A program made the translations under genes and the position numbers. 53,223 nt of DNA from an uncultured Glaciecola sp. (GTDB lineage: Bacteria; Pseudomonadota; Gammaproteobacteria; Enterobacterales; Alteromonadaceae): contig CAJQOP010000080.1 of assembly GCA_905479945.1 (NCBI GenBank), forward strand, positions 1 to 53,223. The letters are read 5' to 3'. Of this stretch, positions 18,058-28,225 are shown one piece after another; the stretch's first letter is position 1; each line of letters opens with the position of its first letter. Under the pieces are notes generated by a model. That model did not search any database. It was not told where the DNA came from and saw only the letters and a list, made by a program, of their open reading frames with translations.

Positions 18058-19158
18058 CTAATTACCTCGCCATTCATAATCTATCAACACCTTGCCGCTT
18101 GGTGAACTTGGAGCTAAGCTTTGATACTCTGGTACACGAAGGCTTTTTTCCAATTCTAAAATTGTTTTTAAGCGTGCGGGTGAAACATTCGACCTTAACT
18201 GGAAAGTGCTTATGTCTTTGGTTTGCGAGCTGATTTCTACATTCTGAGTTACTGTTAACGAACTTAATATTTCTAATACTTTACGATATTTCATTAAGGT
18301 ATCGATTTTGGAGACACTGAGCTTCACTTCAAAAAACTCTGTCGTTTCACTTGTATCAATCGCGTACACACCAGCCAAGTATGACGAATACTGGTCGACA
18401 AATTCAGCTAATAAGGTGTTTACATCATTACCCACAATGTCGGTAGTCTTAATAGTCTGACCGTTAGTAACAAAGTACGATAGTTGTAATTTTTCGCTAG
18501 CAGTGAAATTGTCAAAAACCACACCAATTTTGGCACCGATCACATAGTTTGTATTGTATCGAGCGGATTTATTGTAAATTGACGAAGAAAAAAGCCCCCA
18601 AACATCCATGGGTGCAACATTCATAGAATCAGTTAAATCGCCTATAGGCATCACTATTTCGATGCCTCTTTGATAGGCCGCCTGTTGAACGATATTTGAA
18701 TAGTTAACATTGTTTTGTTGCGTAATTAGATTCTTAATTTTTGTTGAATCATCTTCAATTACCAACCACAACAAAGCAGAGGGACGCCTAGCACCCCAAA
18801 TATTCAAACCTTCACTGCGTAGTAATTCGACTATTTTCTGCTGATTAAATTCGGCCTGATAAACCAGCTTTTCACCATCTTGGGAGAAACTACTAGCAAT
18901 TAAAAACTGCTCGAAACTAGCAGCTGACTTTTTAACTTGCGCATTGTTGAGAGTATTGGGGTCGCCGCTCATTTTGACTATAACTTGCTGAAATGCTTTT
19001 TTACCCGCTCGTTTTTGCGCAAATGTAGATTGATCAGTCACCGTTATTTGGCCCACATTCAGATGCTCGATTGGAGCACTAACCGCATATGGAGTCATCA
19101 ATGTAGTAACTCCGATAACGATGAACAACAGCACCTTATTCAAAACAAAGTAATTCAA
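18058..19158 (-). CDS. DUF2066 domain protein, exported
   Basis: 366-residue protein of the DUF2066 family with an N-terminal signal (LLFIVIGVTTLMTPYAVSA). The family stretch around A-G-K-K-A-F-Q-Q-V-I-V-K-M-S-G is present near residue 50, and a short WLVIED segment follows near 130. Function is unknown. The position next to hda and divergent from purMN is common in marine Gammaproteobacteria. It is probably periplasmic. Confidence 0.85.
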   Translation of the reverse strand: MNYFVLNKVLLFIVIGVTTLMTPYAVSAPIEHLNVGQITVTDQSTFAQKRAGKKAFQQVIVKMSGDPNTLNNAQVKKSAASFEQFLIASSFSQDGEKLVYQAEFNQQKIVELLRSEGLNIWGARRPSALLWLVIEDDSTKIKNLITQQNNVNYSNIVQQAAYQRGIEIVMPIGDLTDSMNVAPMDVWGLFSSSIYNKSARYNTNYVIGAKIGVVFDNFTASEKLQLSYFVTNGQTIKTTDIVGNDVNTLLAEFVDQYSSYLAGVYAIDTSETTEFFEVKLSVSKIDTLMKYRKVLEILSSLTVTQNVEISSQTKDISTFQLRSNVSPARLKTILELEKSLRVPEYQSLAPSSPSGKVLIDYEWRGN

Positions 19159-19305
19159 AACAATTTAATCCTTAAGGCTTATAAGGGCCATTGTCAGATA
19201 TTTCTCGGCTTTTTGCATCTGATATTTATTCTTATACGTTTTTTGATACCTTTTCGCGCATTGAACTGCTAAAATTCCGCCTTCGAAATTTTCAGAGGAA
19301 AGCGC

Positions 19306-20349
19306 GTGACTGAGCAAAACAAACCACTAAGCTATAAGGATGCGGGTGTAGATATTGATGCAGGAAATCAATTAGTTGATCGGATCAAATCTGTAGCAAA
19401 GAAAACGCATCGTCCTGAAGTAAGAGGCGGTTTAGGTGGGTTTGGGGCTTTGTGCTCAATTCCAACTAAGTACAAACAACCATTGTTAGTTTCAGGCACT
19501 GATGGCGTTGGTACTAAATTGCGCTTAGCTATGGACCAAAACAGGCATGATGGGATTGGCATCGACTTGGTAGCTATGTGTGTTAATGATTTAATAGTCC
19601 AAGGGGCCGAACCTTTGTTTTTCTTAGATTATTACGCGACAGGAAAGCTAGATGTCGATACGGCAGCAACTGTTGTCACCAGCATTGGCGAAGGTTGCCT
19701 ACTGTCGGGCTGTGCACTTATTGGTGGTGAAACTGCCGAAATGCCTGGTATGTACGAGGGTGAAGACTACGATGTTGCAGGTTTTTGTGTCGGTGTGGTA
19801 GAGGCTGAAGATGTAATAGACGGCTCTAAAGTAGCTGCTGGAAATAAACTTATTGCCTTAGCGTCATCGGGTCCTCATTCTAACGGATATTCACTAATTC
19901 GAAAAATAATAGAAGTTAGCGGCATGGACTTAAGTGCAGACTTGAGCGGCAAGCCTGTGAGTGACCATCTGTTAGAGCCAACCAGAATATATGTTAAAAA
20001 TGTTCTCTCTATATTAGAAAACCACACGGTCAATGCAATTTCACACATTACAGGTGGCGGCTTTTGGGAGAATATCCCGCGCGTTTTACCTGAGAATATG
20101 CAAGCGGTTATTGACGGCAGTAGTTGGCAGTGGCCCGATATATTTAGCTTGTTGCAAGAAAAAGGAAACGTAACTACACATGAAATGTACAGGACTTTTA
20201 ATTGTGGCGTTGGCCTTATGCTAGCAGTTGATGCTAATAGCGCAGAAGTGATCACTCAAGATTTAATTAACCTTGGTGAAAATGCTTGGATAATTGGCGA
20301 AGTTGAGATTTTACAAGACGGTCAAGAGCAAGTGGTTATCAATTCATAA
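19306..20349 (+). CDS. purM: Phosphoribosylformylglycinamidine cyclo-ligase PurM
   Basis: AIR synthetase, ATP-dependent ring closure of FGAM in purine synthesis. The 347 residues match E. coli PurM (345). Visible are the opening [17 protein letters not shown], the substrate segment [22 protein letters not shown], and [12 protein letters not shown]. Ribosome site AGAGGAAAG precedes the start codon at 19306. The stop codon overlaps the purN start by one base (TAATG), so the two are translationally coupled. Confidence 0.97.
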   Translation: MTEQNKPLSYKDAGVDIDAGNQLVDRIKSVAKKTHRPEVRGGLGGFGALCSIPTKYKQPLLVSGTDGVGTKLRLAMDQNRHDGIGIDLVAMCVNDLIVQGAEPLFFLDYYATGKLDVDTAATVVTSIGEGCLLSGCALIGGETAEMPGMYEGEDYDVAGFCVGVVEAEDVIDGSKVAAGNKLIALASSGPHSNGYSLIRKIIEVSGMDLSADLSGKPVSDHLLEPTRIYVKNVLSILENHTVNAISHITGGGFWENIPRVLPENMQAVIDGSSWQWPDIFSLLQEKGNVTTHEMYRTFNCGVGLMLAVDANSAEVITQDLINLGENAWIIGEVEILQDGQEQVVINS

Positions 20350-20999
20350 TGGGTATTGATAAGAAAAGAATTGTAATATTAGTTTCTGGAAGTGGGTCGA
20401 ATGCGCAGGCTATTATTGATGCTTGTGCAAAAGGAACCATTAACGGTGATGTAGTAAAGGTTATTTCCAACGTCCCCGAGGCTTTTGCATTGGAAAGAGC
20501 TGAACTTGCCGGCATCCCCGCTATTAGTATTGACCACAAATCGTTCGATGGGCGTGAAAATTTTGACCTTGCGCTTGCCGATGAGATTGACTCAGTGCGA
20601 CCAGACCTAATCGTCTTAGCAGGCTTCATGCGGATACTCAGTAATAACTTTGTTAATAAGTATATTGGCAAATTATTGAACATTCACCCATCTTTGTTGC
20701 CCAAGTATCCAGGACTTAGCACACATCAACGTGCAATTGACAATATGGATCAAGAACACGGCACATCGGTACATTTTGTAACGCCTGAGCTTGATGGTGG
20801 TCCGGTAGTTTTGCAAGCAAAAGTACCGGTGTTTGAAGGCGATGATGTGGACGAGTTGGCCTTACGTGTGTTAGCACAAGAACACAAAATTTATCCAATT
20901 GTGATAAATTGGCTTTGTAACGAGCGAATTTCGCTAAGTGCTATGAAAGTGCTTTTTGATGGACAAGTACTACCGGAGTGTGGATATGCAAGTGACTAA
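20349..20999 (+). CDS. purN: Phosphoribosylglycinamide formyltransferase PurN
   Basis: GAR transformylase using 10-formyl-tetrahydrofolate, third step of purine synthesis. The 216 residues contain ILVSGSGSNAQAIID at the phosphate site, the catalytic N-I-H-P-S-L-L-P-K-Y-P-G stretch, and the aspartate in TPELDGGPV. The start codon overlaps the purM stop. The end overlaps the DUF3108 gene by 14 bases. Confidence 0.97.
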   Translation: MGIDKKRIVILVSGSGSNAQAIIDACAKGTINGDVVKVISNVPEAFALERAELAGIPAISIDHKSFDGRENFDLALADEIDSVRPDLIVLAGFMRILSNNFVNKYIGKLLNIHPSLLPKYPGLSTHQRAIDNMDQEHGTSVHFVTPELDGGPVVLQAKVPVFEGDDVDELALRVLAQEHKIYPIVINWLCNERISLSAMKVLFDGQVLPECGYASD

Positions 21000-21699
21000 A
21001 GTGTTAAAGCTGTTCGCAGTGGCAGGGCTGTCGCTTTGCGCTGCAAGCATTTTCGCAATTGAAAAAACTGATCTTCCCTCTCCTTTCTTGGCCAAATACG
21101 ATGCTTACCGTCATGACAATAATGTAGGAAGTGCAGAATTAAGTCTCAAAGCAACATCCGAAGACCTCTACGAATTAAAGTATTCATCTAAAGTGTCACG
21201 CTTTTTCCTATCTGATAAAAGATATGAAACCACATTATTTTCTTTTTCTGATGGCTTCATTACCCCAGTGTCTTATGCTTTCAAACGTAAAGGTACTGGC
21301 CCAAATAAATCTTTGAATGCGACATTTGATAACGACTCAAAAACAATCATTATTAAAGACAAAGAAAATTTGGACTGGAATGGCGAGCTAGATAATCAAC
21401 TTTTCAGAATAGATATATCTAGGCAGCTTGCTCAGGGTAAAAACCAGTTCACCTATAAGTTCCTTAATTATCGCGGTCAAAAAAGAAAGTATCAGATTGA
21501 AGTAGTAGGTAAAGAAACACTTCAATTGCCGTATGGCAATGTTGAAGCAGTTAAAGTAAAAGTAAATCGTGAAAGCAAAAAGCGTCAAACCTTTGCTTGG
21601 TTTGCACCATCGCTCGATTTTGTCCTAGTGCGCCTTCAACAATTTAAAGAAGGTGAAGAGCAAGGTGATATTCGCCTGAAAACCTACCAAGAACTTTAA
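20986..21699 (+). CDS. DUF3108 exported protein
   Basis: 237-residue predicted periplasmic protein of the DUF3108 family. The ATG at 20986 is preceded by GGAG and gives a clean signal peptide (VLKLFAVAGLSLCAASIFA); the frame opens ten codons earlier inside purN without a ribosome site. The family features are a beta-rich fold, a repeated Y-x-A-x-R/N pattern near the start, and the C-terminal FAWFAPSLDFVLVRL, which resembles the closing segment of the domain. Function is unknown. A link to purMN is probably transcriptional only. Confidence 0.85.
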   Translation: MQVTKVLKLFAVAGLSLCAASIFAIEKTDLPSPFLAKYDAYRHDNNVGSAELSLKATSEDLYELKYSSKVSRFFLSDKRYETTLFSFSDGFITPVSYAFKRKGTGPNKSLNATFDNDSKTIIIKDKENLDWNGELDNQLFRIDISRQLAQGKNQFTYKFLNYRGQKRKYQIEVVGKETLQLPYGNVEAVKVKVNRESKKRQTFAWFAPSLDFVLVRLQQFKEGEEQGDIRLKTYQEL

Positions 21700-21734
21700 C
21701 TCCTTTTCGTTGTATACTTCGTGATCTAATAGTT

Positions 21735-21754
21735 GAGGATAGGCATCCTCTTTT
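21735..21754 (+). terminator. Terminator after the purMN-DUF3108 operon
   Basis: Six-base stem GAGGAT / ATCCTC with a four-base loop followed by TTTT, 35 bases after the DUF3108 stop and before fadE. Short stem, moderate support. Confidence 0.55.
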
Positions 21755-21827
21755 GTATCAAATTACTTGATCTTTGCATGTTCAAGTAATACCTTAGACT
21801 TATCTGGTCAGACCTGCAGGAGAAAGT

Positions 21828-24314
21828 ATGAACGAAATATTTTGGATCTTAATAGTCTTGGGTGTTTATGGCGTAACAGCTTATAAACAAACGTCATCTC
21901 AAACAACACTTGTTGCTATTGGCGCAGCCATGTTTGTTGGTACAGCTACTGGCGGCATTGGTGTTGTTGCTTGGGTTATATTCGCTTTAATTGTATTACC
22001 ATTAGCGTACACCCCTTATCGTAAAAAATTTATTACAACAAAATTACTCGCCTTTTATAAGAGTGTAATGCCTGAAATGTCTACTACAGAGCAAGAAGCG
22101 ATAGACGCAGGAACAGTTTGGTGGGATGGAGACCTTTTCAGTGGCAGACCGGATTGGCAGAAATTCCATGCGATTGCGCAACCAAGATTAAGTGCTGATG
22201 AACAAGCTTTCCTTGATGGGCCTTGCGAAGTCGTGAGCAACATGGCCGATGAGTGGCAAATCAACCACGTTGATGCCGACCTTTCAGATGAGATTTGGCA
22301 ATATTTAAAAGACAATAAATTCTTCGCGATGATTATTAAGAAAGAATATGGTGGTCTTGAATATTCCGCTTATGCTCAATCACGTGTACTCCAAAAGCTT
22401 GCTGGCGTTAGTGCCGTGTTATCAAGCACAGTAGGCGTGCCGAATTCCCTAGGCCCCGGTGAATTGTTACAACATTATGGTACAAAAGAGCAACAAGATT
22501 ACTATCTACCTAGATTAGCTGTGGGTGATGAAATTCCTTGTTTTGCACTAACCGGCCCAGAAGCTGGTTCAGATGCAGGTTCTATTCCCGATTTCGGCAT
22601 TGTCTGTAAAGGTAAGTTTGAAGGTAAAGAAGTACTTGGTATGCGTCTAACTTTTTCCAAGCGTTATATCACACTTGCACCAGTGGCTACGGTCATTGGC
22701 CTGGCGTTCAAACTTCAGGACCCAGATGCACTTTTAGGTGATACCGAAGATTTAGGTATTACCTGTGCTTTAATTCCTCGTGATACGAAAGGCCTAGATT
22801 GTGGTCGTCGCCACTTTCCATTGAACATACCTTTTCATAATGGCCCGGTTCGTGGTAAAGATATTTTTGTTCCATTAAGCTATATCATTGGCGGTCAGAA
22901 CATGGCTGGCAAGGGTTGGCGCATGCTAATGGAATGCTTATCAGTTGGTCGTTGTATTACGCTCCCGTCATCTGCAGCAGGCGGCGCGAAGTCTCTAGCA
23001 CTAGCTACTGGAGCCTACTCTCGTATTCGTCGTCAATTCCGTATGCCAATAGGCCAAATGGAAGGTGTTGAGGAGATGTTGGGACGTATAGGTGGAAACG
23101 CTTATTTAATGGATGCGGTGACATCACTCTCTACTGCAGGTGTCGACTTAGGTCAAAAGCCATCAGTTATTTCTGCCATTTGTAAGTATCACTTAACTGA
23201 AAGAATGCGCCAAGTAGTCAATGACTCTATGGATGTTCATGGCGGTAAAGGGATATGTTTGGGACCAAACAACTATTTAGGTAGAGCTTACCAAGGCGTC
23301 CCTATTTCTATTACTGTGGAAGGCGCTAACATATTGACCAGAAATATGATGATTTTCGGTCAAGGTGCTATGCGTTGTCACCCGTATGTTCTCAAAGAAA
23401 TCTATGCATCTCAAATGACTGATCGCGAAGAGCAGTTAGATTCCTTCGACGATGCTGTTTTTGGACATATTCGTTTTGCGGTTAGTAACACCTTCCGTTC
23501 AATTTGGTTTAGCTTAACGGGCGGTCGTTTAAGTTCGGCTCCGTTTAAAGATGAGACGGCAAAGTATTACAAAAGCATGCAAGGCTACAGTGCAAATTTA
23601 GCGCTTTTAACGGACATTTCAATGGGAGTTCTAGGGGGTTCTCTTAAACGTAGAGAAAGACTTTCTGCTCGCTTAGGTGATATTTTAAGTAATCTGTATC
23701 TTGGCTCAGCAGTGTTGAAAAAGTTCGACGAGCAGGGTCGTAACCATGATGATTTACCATTTGTTCATTGGGCAATGCAAGATTGTTTGTCAAAATTAGA
23801 AGACGCTTTAGATGACTTTTTAAGAAACTTCCCATCCGCAGCTGTAGGCATCTCGATGCGTGCGTTAGTTTTACCTTTTGGTAAACGTTACTCTGCCCCT
23901 TCAGATGTTTTAGAGCATAAAATCGCTCATATTTTACAGCATCCAAATAAAACGCGCGATCGTTTAGGGCATGGTCAATACCTAACGCAAGAAGCCGGTA
24001 ACTTGCTTGGAGAAATCGAAGAAACGCTAATTAATATAGTAAAATGTGAGCCTATATTTGACCGCATTTGCAAGGAGCTAGGTGAAAAGCTTCCAATGAC
24101 TAATCTAGATATTTTAGCTGAACGCGCCCTTGAGGCTAAAATCATTACAGAAGATGAAGCTGAGCTAATGAAGAAATCTGAAGCAGGCCGCTTAAATGCG
24201 ATCAATGTCGATGACTTTGATGAGCAGGAGCTGCTAATGTCCACTAGCAAAAAGGTTATCAAACCTAAAACTGCTGTTAAACGCAAAACGACAAAAGCAG
24301 TTAAGGCAGCATGA
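21828..24314 (+). CDS. fadE: Acyl-CoA dehydrogenase FadE
   Basis: First oxidation step of fatty-acid beta-oxidation, FAD-dependent. The 828 residues match the large FadE type of Gammaproteobacteria (814 in E. coli). It has two N-terminal membrane spans (about residues 3-60), the acyl-CoA dehydrogenase core with [29 protein letters not shown] and [13 protein letters not shown], and a long C-terminal extension ending in a Lys-rich tail. A strong ribosome site AGGAGAAAG precedes the ATG. It stands alone between two terminators. Confidence 0.95.
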   Translation: MNEIFWILIVLGVYGVTAYKQTSSQTTLVAIGAAMFVGTATGGIGVVAWVIFALIVLPLAYTPYRKKFITTKLLAFYKSVMPEMSTTEQEAIDAGTVWWDGDLFSGRPDWQKFHAIAQPRLSADEQAFLDGPCEVVSNMADEWQINHVDADLSDEIWQYLKDNKFFAMIIKKEYGGLEYSAYAQSRVLQKLAGVSAVLSSTVGVPNSLGPGELLQHYGTKEQQDYYLPRLAVGDEIPCFALTGPEAGSDAGSIPDFGIVCKGKFEGKEVLGMRLTFSKRYITLAPVATVIGLAFKLQDPDALLGDTEDLGITCALIPRDTKGLDCGRRHFPLNIPFHNGPVRGKDIFVPLSYIIGGQNMAGKGWRMLMECLSVGRCITLPSSAAGGAKSLALATGAYSRIRRQFRMPIGQMEGVEEMLGRIGGNAYLMDAVTSLSTAGVDLGQKPSVISAICKYHLTERMRQVVNDSMDVHGGKGICLGPNNYLGRAYQGVPISITVEGANILTRNMMIFGQGAMRCHPYVLKEIYASQMTDREEQLDSFDDAVFGHIRFAVSNTFRSIWFSLTGGRLSSAPFKDETAKYYKSMQGYSANLALLTDISMGVLGGSLKRRERLSARLGDILSNLYLGSAVLKKFDEQGRNHDDLPFVHWAMQDCLSKLEDALDDFLRNFPSAAVGISMRALVLPFGKRYSAPSDVLEHKIAHILQHPNKTRDRLGHGQYLTQEAGNLLGEIEETLINIVKCEPIFDRICKELGEKLPMTNLDILAERALEAKIITEDEAELMKKSEAGRLNAINVDDFDEQELLMSTSKKVIKPKTAVKRKTTKAVKAA

Positions 24315-24345
24315 TCTGATTGACCTTATAAAGGTTATGAAAGGT

Positions 24346-24378
24346 AAAAAGGGCCACAGTTTGCTGATGGCCCTTTTT
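24346..24378 (+). terminator. Terminator after fadE
   Basis: Eleven-base stem AAAAAGGGCCA / TGGCCCTTTTT with an 11-base loop and a six-T tract. Strong on the plus strand, and the symmetric A tract may also act on the minus strand. Confidence 0.85.
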
Positions 24379-24414
24379 TGATATTTAACAGTTATTTAAA
24401 GCTAAAAAATCGTA

Positions 24415-24478
24415 TTACCTCCAACACTTACCTCCAACACTTACCTCCAAACTTACCTCCAACACTTGCTTTCAACAC
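24415..24478. repeat. Five-copy 13-base tandem repeat after the adenosine deaminase stop
   Basis: The unit TTACCTCCAACAC occurs at 24415-24427, 24428-24440, 24441-24452 (one base short), 24453-24465, and 24466-24478 (three differences). The array ends directly at the stop codon of the broken adenosine deaminase gene. It shows no stem-forming symmetry. Confidence 0.85.
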
Positions 24479-25438
24479 CTACCTTAAGAATTTTTGCTCG
24501 ACACCACTTCGTTGGATTTGCACAATTTGTTCAGATGAAAGCTGCACTGAGTTTACAGCTAGCCTATATTCATCCTGAATGCTAATGTTCGACACTCCTG
24601 GGTCATAAGTGTTTAAGCTTACAGACAAACCATTTTCAAGAAATAGTTTGATAGGATGATTAGCCGTGTCGGTCCACGCGCCTGTTTGATAATTCGAACT
24701 CAAACAACTCTCCACACCAATCGAGTTTTTTTGCATATAATCCATCAATTTTGCGTCTTTATGTATTGCAACGCCGTGTCCAATTCTAGTCGCGCCAAGC
24801 AATTTTATTGCATCCCATACATAAGCTGGACCAGCTACCTCGCCTGCGTGAACCGTTACTTGCAAGCCAGCATTGCGGGCTAAGGTAAAGTGTTCAACAA
24901 ATAATGCTGGAGGATAATTAACTTCATCTCCGGCCAGGTCAACAGCTATGATTTGATCGGAAAAAGCCAAAATAGATTTTAGTTCAGCAAAACATGAGTC
25001 GACACCATAGGTACGACTTAAAATTCCTATTAATTGATATTGAGTATCGACTGCTGCGTTACCAGCAGCTAAACCCTCAACAACGGCTTCTACCACAGCA
25101 TCTAAGGGTAAATTGAAAGCTTTCGCCATAAAACTCGGAGAAAAACGCAACTCGGTATAATCTAATCCTTCAGCCTTAGCCAACAAAACATTTTCATAGG
25201 CAACTTTAAAGCATGCTTCAGGAGTCGCTAACACTGAAACACCGTAATCGAGTTTTTGGAGAAAGGACATCAAATCACTAGTCTTATCTTTAATGATGAC
25301 GAGGTCTGATAGCTCACGTTGTGAGTCAACTGGCAAAACTACTGAATATTTCTATGCAAGTTCCCATATCAATTTGACAGGAATACTGCCGTCAAGATGG
25401 CGATGAAGATCGACTAAGGGGAATTCTTTATTATACAT
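24479..25438 (-). pseudogene. add: Adenosine deaminase, broken by an in-frame TAG
   Basis: Adenosine deaminase homologue (zinc-dependent deamination of adenosine to inosine). From the ATG at 25438 the frame reads to [12 protein letters not shown], the metal-binding HxH of the family, then meets TAG at 25352-25354 (codon 29) and continues in the same frame for 290 codons to 24479, for about 319 codons in all against 333 in E. coli. HAGEVAGP and the RIGHGV segment are intact. The final zinc motif reads N-T-Y-D-P instead of N-T-D-D-P, so the metal-ligand aspartate is Tyr. No frameshift was seen. Both defects suggest a recent pseudogene; the 285-residue downstream frame alone would lack the metal-binding histidines. 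Confidence 0.85.
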
Positions 25439-25460
25439 AAATCCCGTTCAATTCTTCACA

Positions 25461-26096
25461 TTAGTCTAACTGTAGTTTTTCAACCGCAAGAACAATTTGA
25501 GTTCTCGTTTTTACTTCTAGCTTTTTAAATATAACGCCAATATGGGCTTTCACTGTCGCCTCAGTAACACTGAGTTGAAAAGCAATTTGTTTGTTCATCA
25601 AGCCATTTTTAAGAAGTTTAAGTACTTGAAATTGTTTTGGTGTCAAATCGCTTAATTTAGTCGCAATATCCTTAACATCGCTATTCACAGCTATTAATGC
25701 TTTAGCTAAAGATTCAGGCAACCACCTTTGCCCTTCTAGCACGGCTAGTAAGGCTTCTTTAATAACTGGTGTTGCTGTCGTTTTTGGAATAAAACCATCG
25801 GCACCAAACTCCATAACTTGTGAGACAATCTCGGGCGAGTCACTCGCAGATAACACAACCAAAGGTAAATTAGGAAAAAGTTCCTTTACTCTTAAGAGAC
25901 CGTAAAAATTATCACATCCAGGCATGTTTAAATCGAGAATAACAAGGGAAATCTTCCGCGCTTTACGTAAGACAGCAATAGTGCTGTCGAGCGAATCAGA
26001 TTCAAGGAAAGAAACATTATTAAAGCAAGTGCTCAGTGCTCCTTTTAAAGCCTCCCTGAAGAGTGGATGGTCGTCAGCTATCAAAAATTTATACAT
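25461..26096 (-). CDS. NarL/LuxR-family response regulator, orphan
   Basis: Two-domain response regulator, 211 residues. The receiver domain (about 1-120) has the acidic pair in IADDH, the phosphoacceptor aspartate at about residue 55 in LVILDLNMPG, and the late lysine in FIPKTTA. A LuxR-type helix-turn-helix follows at about 148-205 (LTPKQFQVLKLLKNGLMNKQ). No sensor kinase is adjacent, so its signal and targets cannot be told from this window. It lies upstream of the broken adenosine deaminase on the same strand. Confidence 0.92.
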   Translation of the reverse strand: MYKFLIADDHPLFREALKGALSTCFNNVSFLESDSLDSTIAVLRKARKISLVILDLNMPGCDNFYGLLRVKELFPNLPLVVLSASDSPEIVSQVMEFGADGFIPKTTATPVIKEALLAVLEGQRWLPESLAKALIAVNSDVKDIATKLSDLTPKQFQVLKLLKNGLMNKQIAFQLSVTEATVKAHIGVIFKKLEVKTRTQIVLAVEKLQLD

Positions 26097-26245
26097 TTAC
26101 ATTTCTCTGCTTTTAATTTTTACTATTATTTTATAGCTAGTCGGTTTTATATATACTAGTGCATGCTACACACGTTATATTATCAGAGCTACACACAACA
26201 TCACATAGCTATATACCTTACAACCCTAATATAAGTTTTAAAATA

Positions 26246-26998
26246 ATGTCAGATTTAAAAAATAGTGTCATTCAAGACGATATCTATAAGAACGAGCAAG
26301 CGCAAATTAAAGACTTTAGCTTTAATCGACAAGTAGTCGATGTTTTTCCAGATATGATTGAACGCTCAGTTCCTGGATATTCGAATATTGTTGACGGGAT
26401 TGGCCGTTTGGCTGCTAAATTTAGCATCGAAAATACGAGCATGTATGATTTGGGATGTTCATTAGGCGCTATCAGCTTATCGATGGCAAAACAAAATACG
26501 GTAGACAAAGTAAACATTATCGGTATAGATAATAGTGCTGCAATGGTAGACCGCTGCCAAAGTAATGTTCAGTCTTACAGTTATGCCACACCGATTACGA
26601 TTAAAGAAGCTGATATCATAAGCGCAGATATAAGTGATGCTTCAGTCATTGTAATGAATTTTACTCTACAATTTATCTCACCGATGAGGCGATCAGCCTT
26701 GATGAAAAAGCTTTTCGATAGTTTAGTTCCCGGTGGAATTTTAATTTTGTCCGAAAAAATCAAACTGGGTCATCAAACTATGGATTCAGCTATCATAGAA
26801 TTACATCACGATTTCAAAAGAGAAAACGGCTATAGCGATTTAGAAATAAGTCAAAAGAGGACTGCGCTCGAAAGTGTAATGATACTGGATGAGTATAATT
26901 TGCATGAAGAAAGATTATTAAACGCTGGTTTTGATGCTGTTAGTATTTGGTATCAACAATTTAACTTTGTTTCATTTTTTGCCATCAAAGGAAAGTAA
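26246..26998 (+). CDS. cmoA: Carboxy-S-adenosyl-L-methionine synthase CmoA
   Basis: Makes carboxy-SAM from SAM and prephenate for wobble uridine modification of tRNA. The 250 residues compare with 247 in E. coli. The methyltransferase fold has MYDLGCSLGAISLSM, and the family segment N-F-T-L-Q-F-I and VPGGILILSEKI are present. The frame opens 29 codons earlier; the ATG at 26246 is chosen because it aligns with family starts (M-S-D, then a stretch reading Q-D-D-I-Y). It is followed after one base by cmoB. Confidence 0.95.
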   Translation: MSDLKNSVIQDDIYKNEQAQIKDFSFNRQVVDVFPDMIERSVPGYSNIVDGIGRLAAKFSIENTSMYDLGCSLGAISLSMAKQNTVDKVNIIGIDNSAAMVDRCQSNVQSYSYATPITIKEADIISADISDASVIVMNFTLQFISPMRRSALMKKLFDSLVPGGILILSEKIKLGHQTMDSAIIELHHDFKRENGYSDLEISQKRTALESVMILDEYNLHEERLLNAGFDAVSIWYQQFNFVSFFAIKGK

Positions 26999-26999
26999 T

Positions 27000-27968
27000 A
27001 TGAATTGGACCTCAGCCTTATATGCTTCTCTTGTTGGCACTAATTTAGAAGGATGGATACAAACGCTTATTCCACAGTTAGCCGATTGGCAAGCCTCAGC
27101 GCGACATGGTGATACTAAGAAATGGGAAAAGCAGCTTCAACAACTCCCCAGCATTGATCAGGTGCAATCCACGCTTACTTCGAGTGTCAGTTTAACTCAG
27201 CAAAACCAATTCAGTGAAAATCAACGGGCCCACGTTGAATCAGTCCTTAAACAATTTATTCCATGGCGCAAAGGCCCATTTCATTTCTTTGGCATTGATA
27301 TCGACACGGAATGGCGCTCTGATTGGAAGTGGGATCGCGTTCTTCCACATATAAAGCCATTGGCAAATAAGAAAGTGTTAGATGTTGGCTGCGGCAGTGG
27401 TTACCACCTTTTTCGAATGTTAGGAGAAGATGCTAAGTTGGTTATTGGCATAGATCCAACTGAATTGTTTTTCTATCAGTTCCATATATTCAAAAAGTAT
27501 CTACCTAATTTAAATGTCCATTTTGCCCCTGTTGGCATTGAAGATATGCCCGCTCTCAATGCATTTGATACAGTGTTCTCAATGGGAGTTCTTTACCATA
27601 GAAGAGACCCGATTGAGTTTTTATATCAATTAAAAAACCAACTTGTATCCGGTGGACAATTAGTTCTAGAAACGATTGTAATTGAAGGTGATGAAACCTC
27701 GGTATTGATGCCTGGTGAGCGTTATGCACAAATGCGAAATGTCTGGTTTTTACCTAGTAGCGATGCGCTCGTGCAATGGCTAAGCAGAGTTGGCTTCGAG
27801 GACATTCAAAAAGTAGACGAAAATATGACCAGCACCGATGAACAAAGAGCAACCAAATGGATGACAAATCATTCATTAATTGATTTTTTAGACCCAAATA
27901 ATAAGTCATTAACAATTGAGGGCTACCCTGCTCCAAAACGAGCCGTTTTTATCGCAACTAAAAAATAA
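27000..27968 (+). CDS. cmoB: tRNA U34 carboxymethyltransferase CmoB
   Basis: Transfers the carboxymethyl group from carboxy-SAM to 5-hydroxyuridine at tRNA position 34, producing cmo5U. The 322 residues compare with 323 in E. coli. Visible are the R-K-G-P-F segment, VLDVGCGSGYHLFRMLG, and FSMGVLYHRRDPIEFL. The ATG at 27000 has ribosome site AAAGGAAAG; an in-frame ATG inside cmoA is not supported. Confidence 0.96.
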   Translation: MNWTSALYASLVGTNLEGWIQTLIPQLADWQASARHGDTKKWEKQLQQLPSIDQVQSTLTSSVSLTQQNQFSENQRAHVESVLKQFIPWRKGPFHFFGIDIDTEWRSDWKWDRVLPHIKPLANKKVLDVGCGSGYHLFRMLGEDAKLVIGIDPTELFFYQFHIFKKYLPNLNVHFAPVGIEDMPALNAFDTVFSMGVLYHRRDPIEFLYQLKNQLVSGGQLVLETIVIEGDETSVLMPGERYAQMRNVWFLPSSDALVQWLSRVGFEDIQKVDENMTSTDEQRATKWMTNHSLIDFLDPNNKSLTIEGYPAPKRAVFIATKK

Positions 27969-28225
27969 CCATCAACATTTGGCTGGTAAATAATTCACGC
28001 AATTAGTAATCGGATGAACCTTGTTATTAATACCTTAATTTCTCTCTTCATGAACCTCTTTATGCTCTTCTGAAGTTCTATTGGCATGCTCTTTGTATAC
28101 TCATACTGAGTTTTGATTGATTTACTACTTTTTCATCGCCGGACACACAGTTTATCTGTCAACTGGTGAAAGAATAGTTTCAATTAGCAAGCACAGTAAT
28201 TTATGTTTGATTGTCGGACCAAGCA

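Noticed and set aside
24415-24478. CRISPR-like array
   Set aside because: The units are 13 bases, directly adjacent and without spacers.
27969-28225. Small gene between cmoB and the glycerate kinase
   Set aside because: No frame of useful length with a ribosome site; it is better explained as a promoter region.
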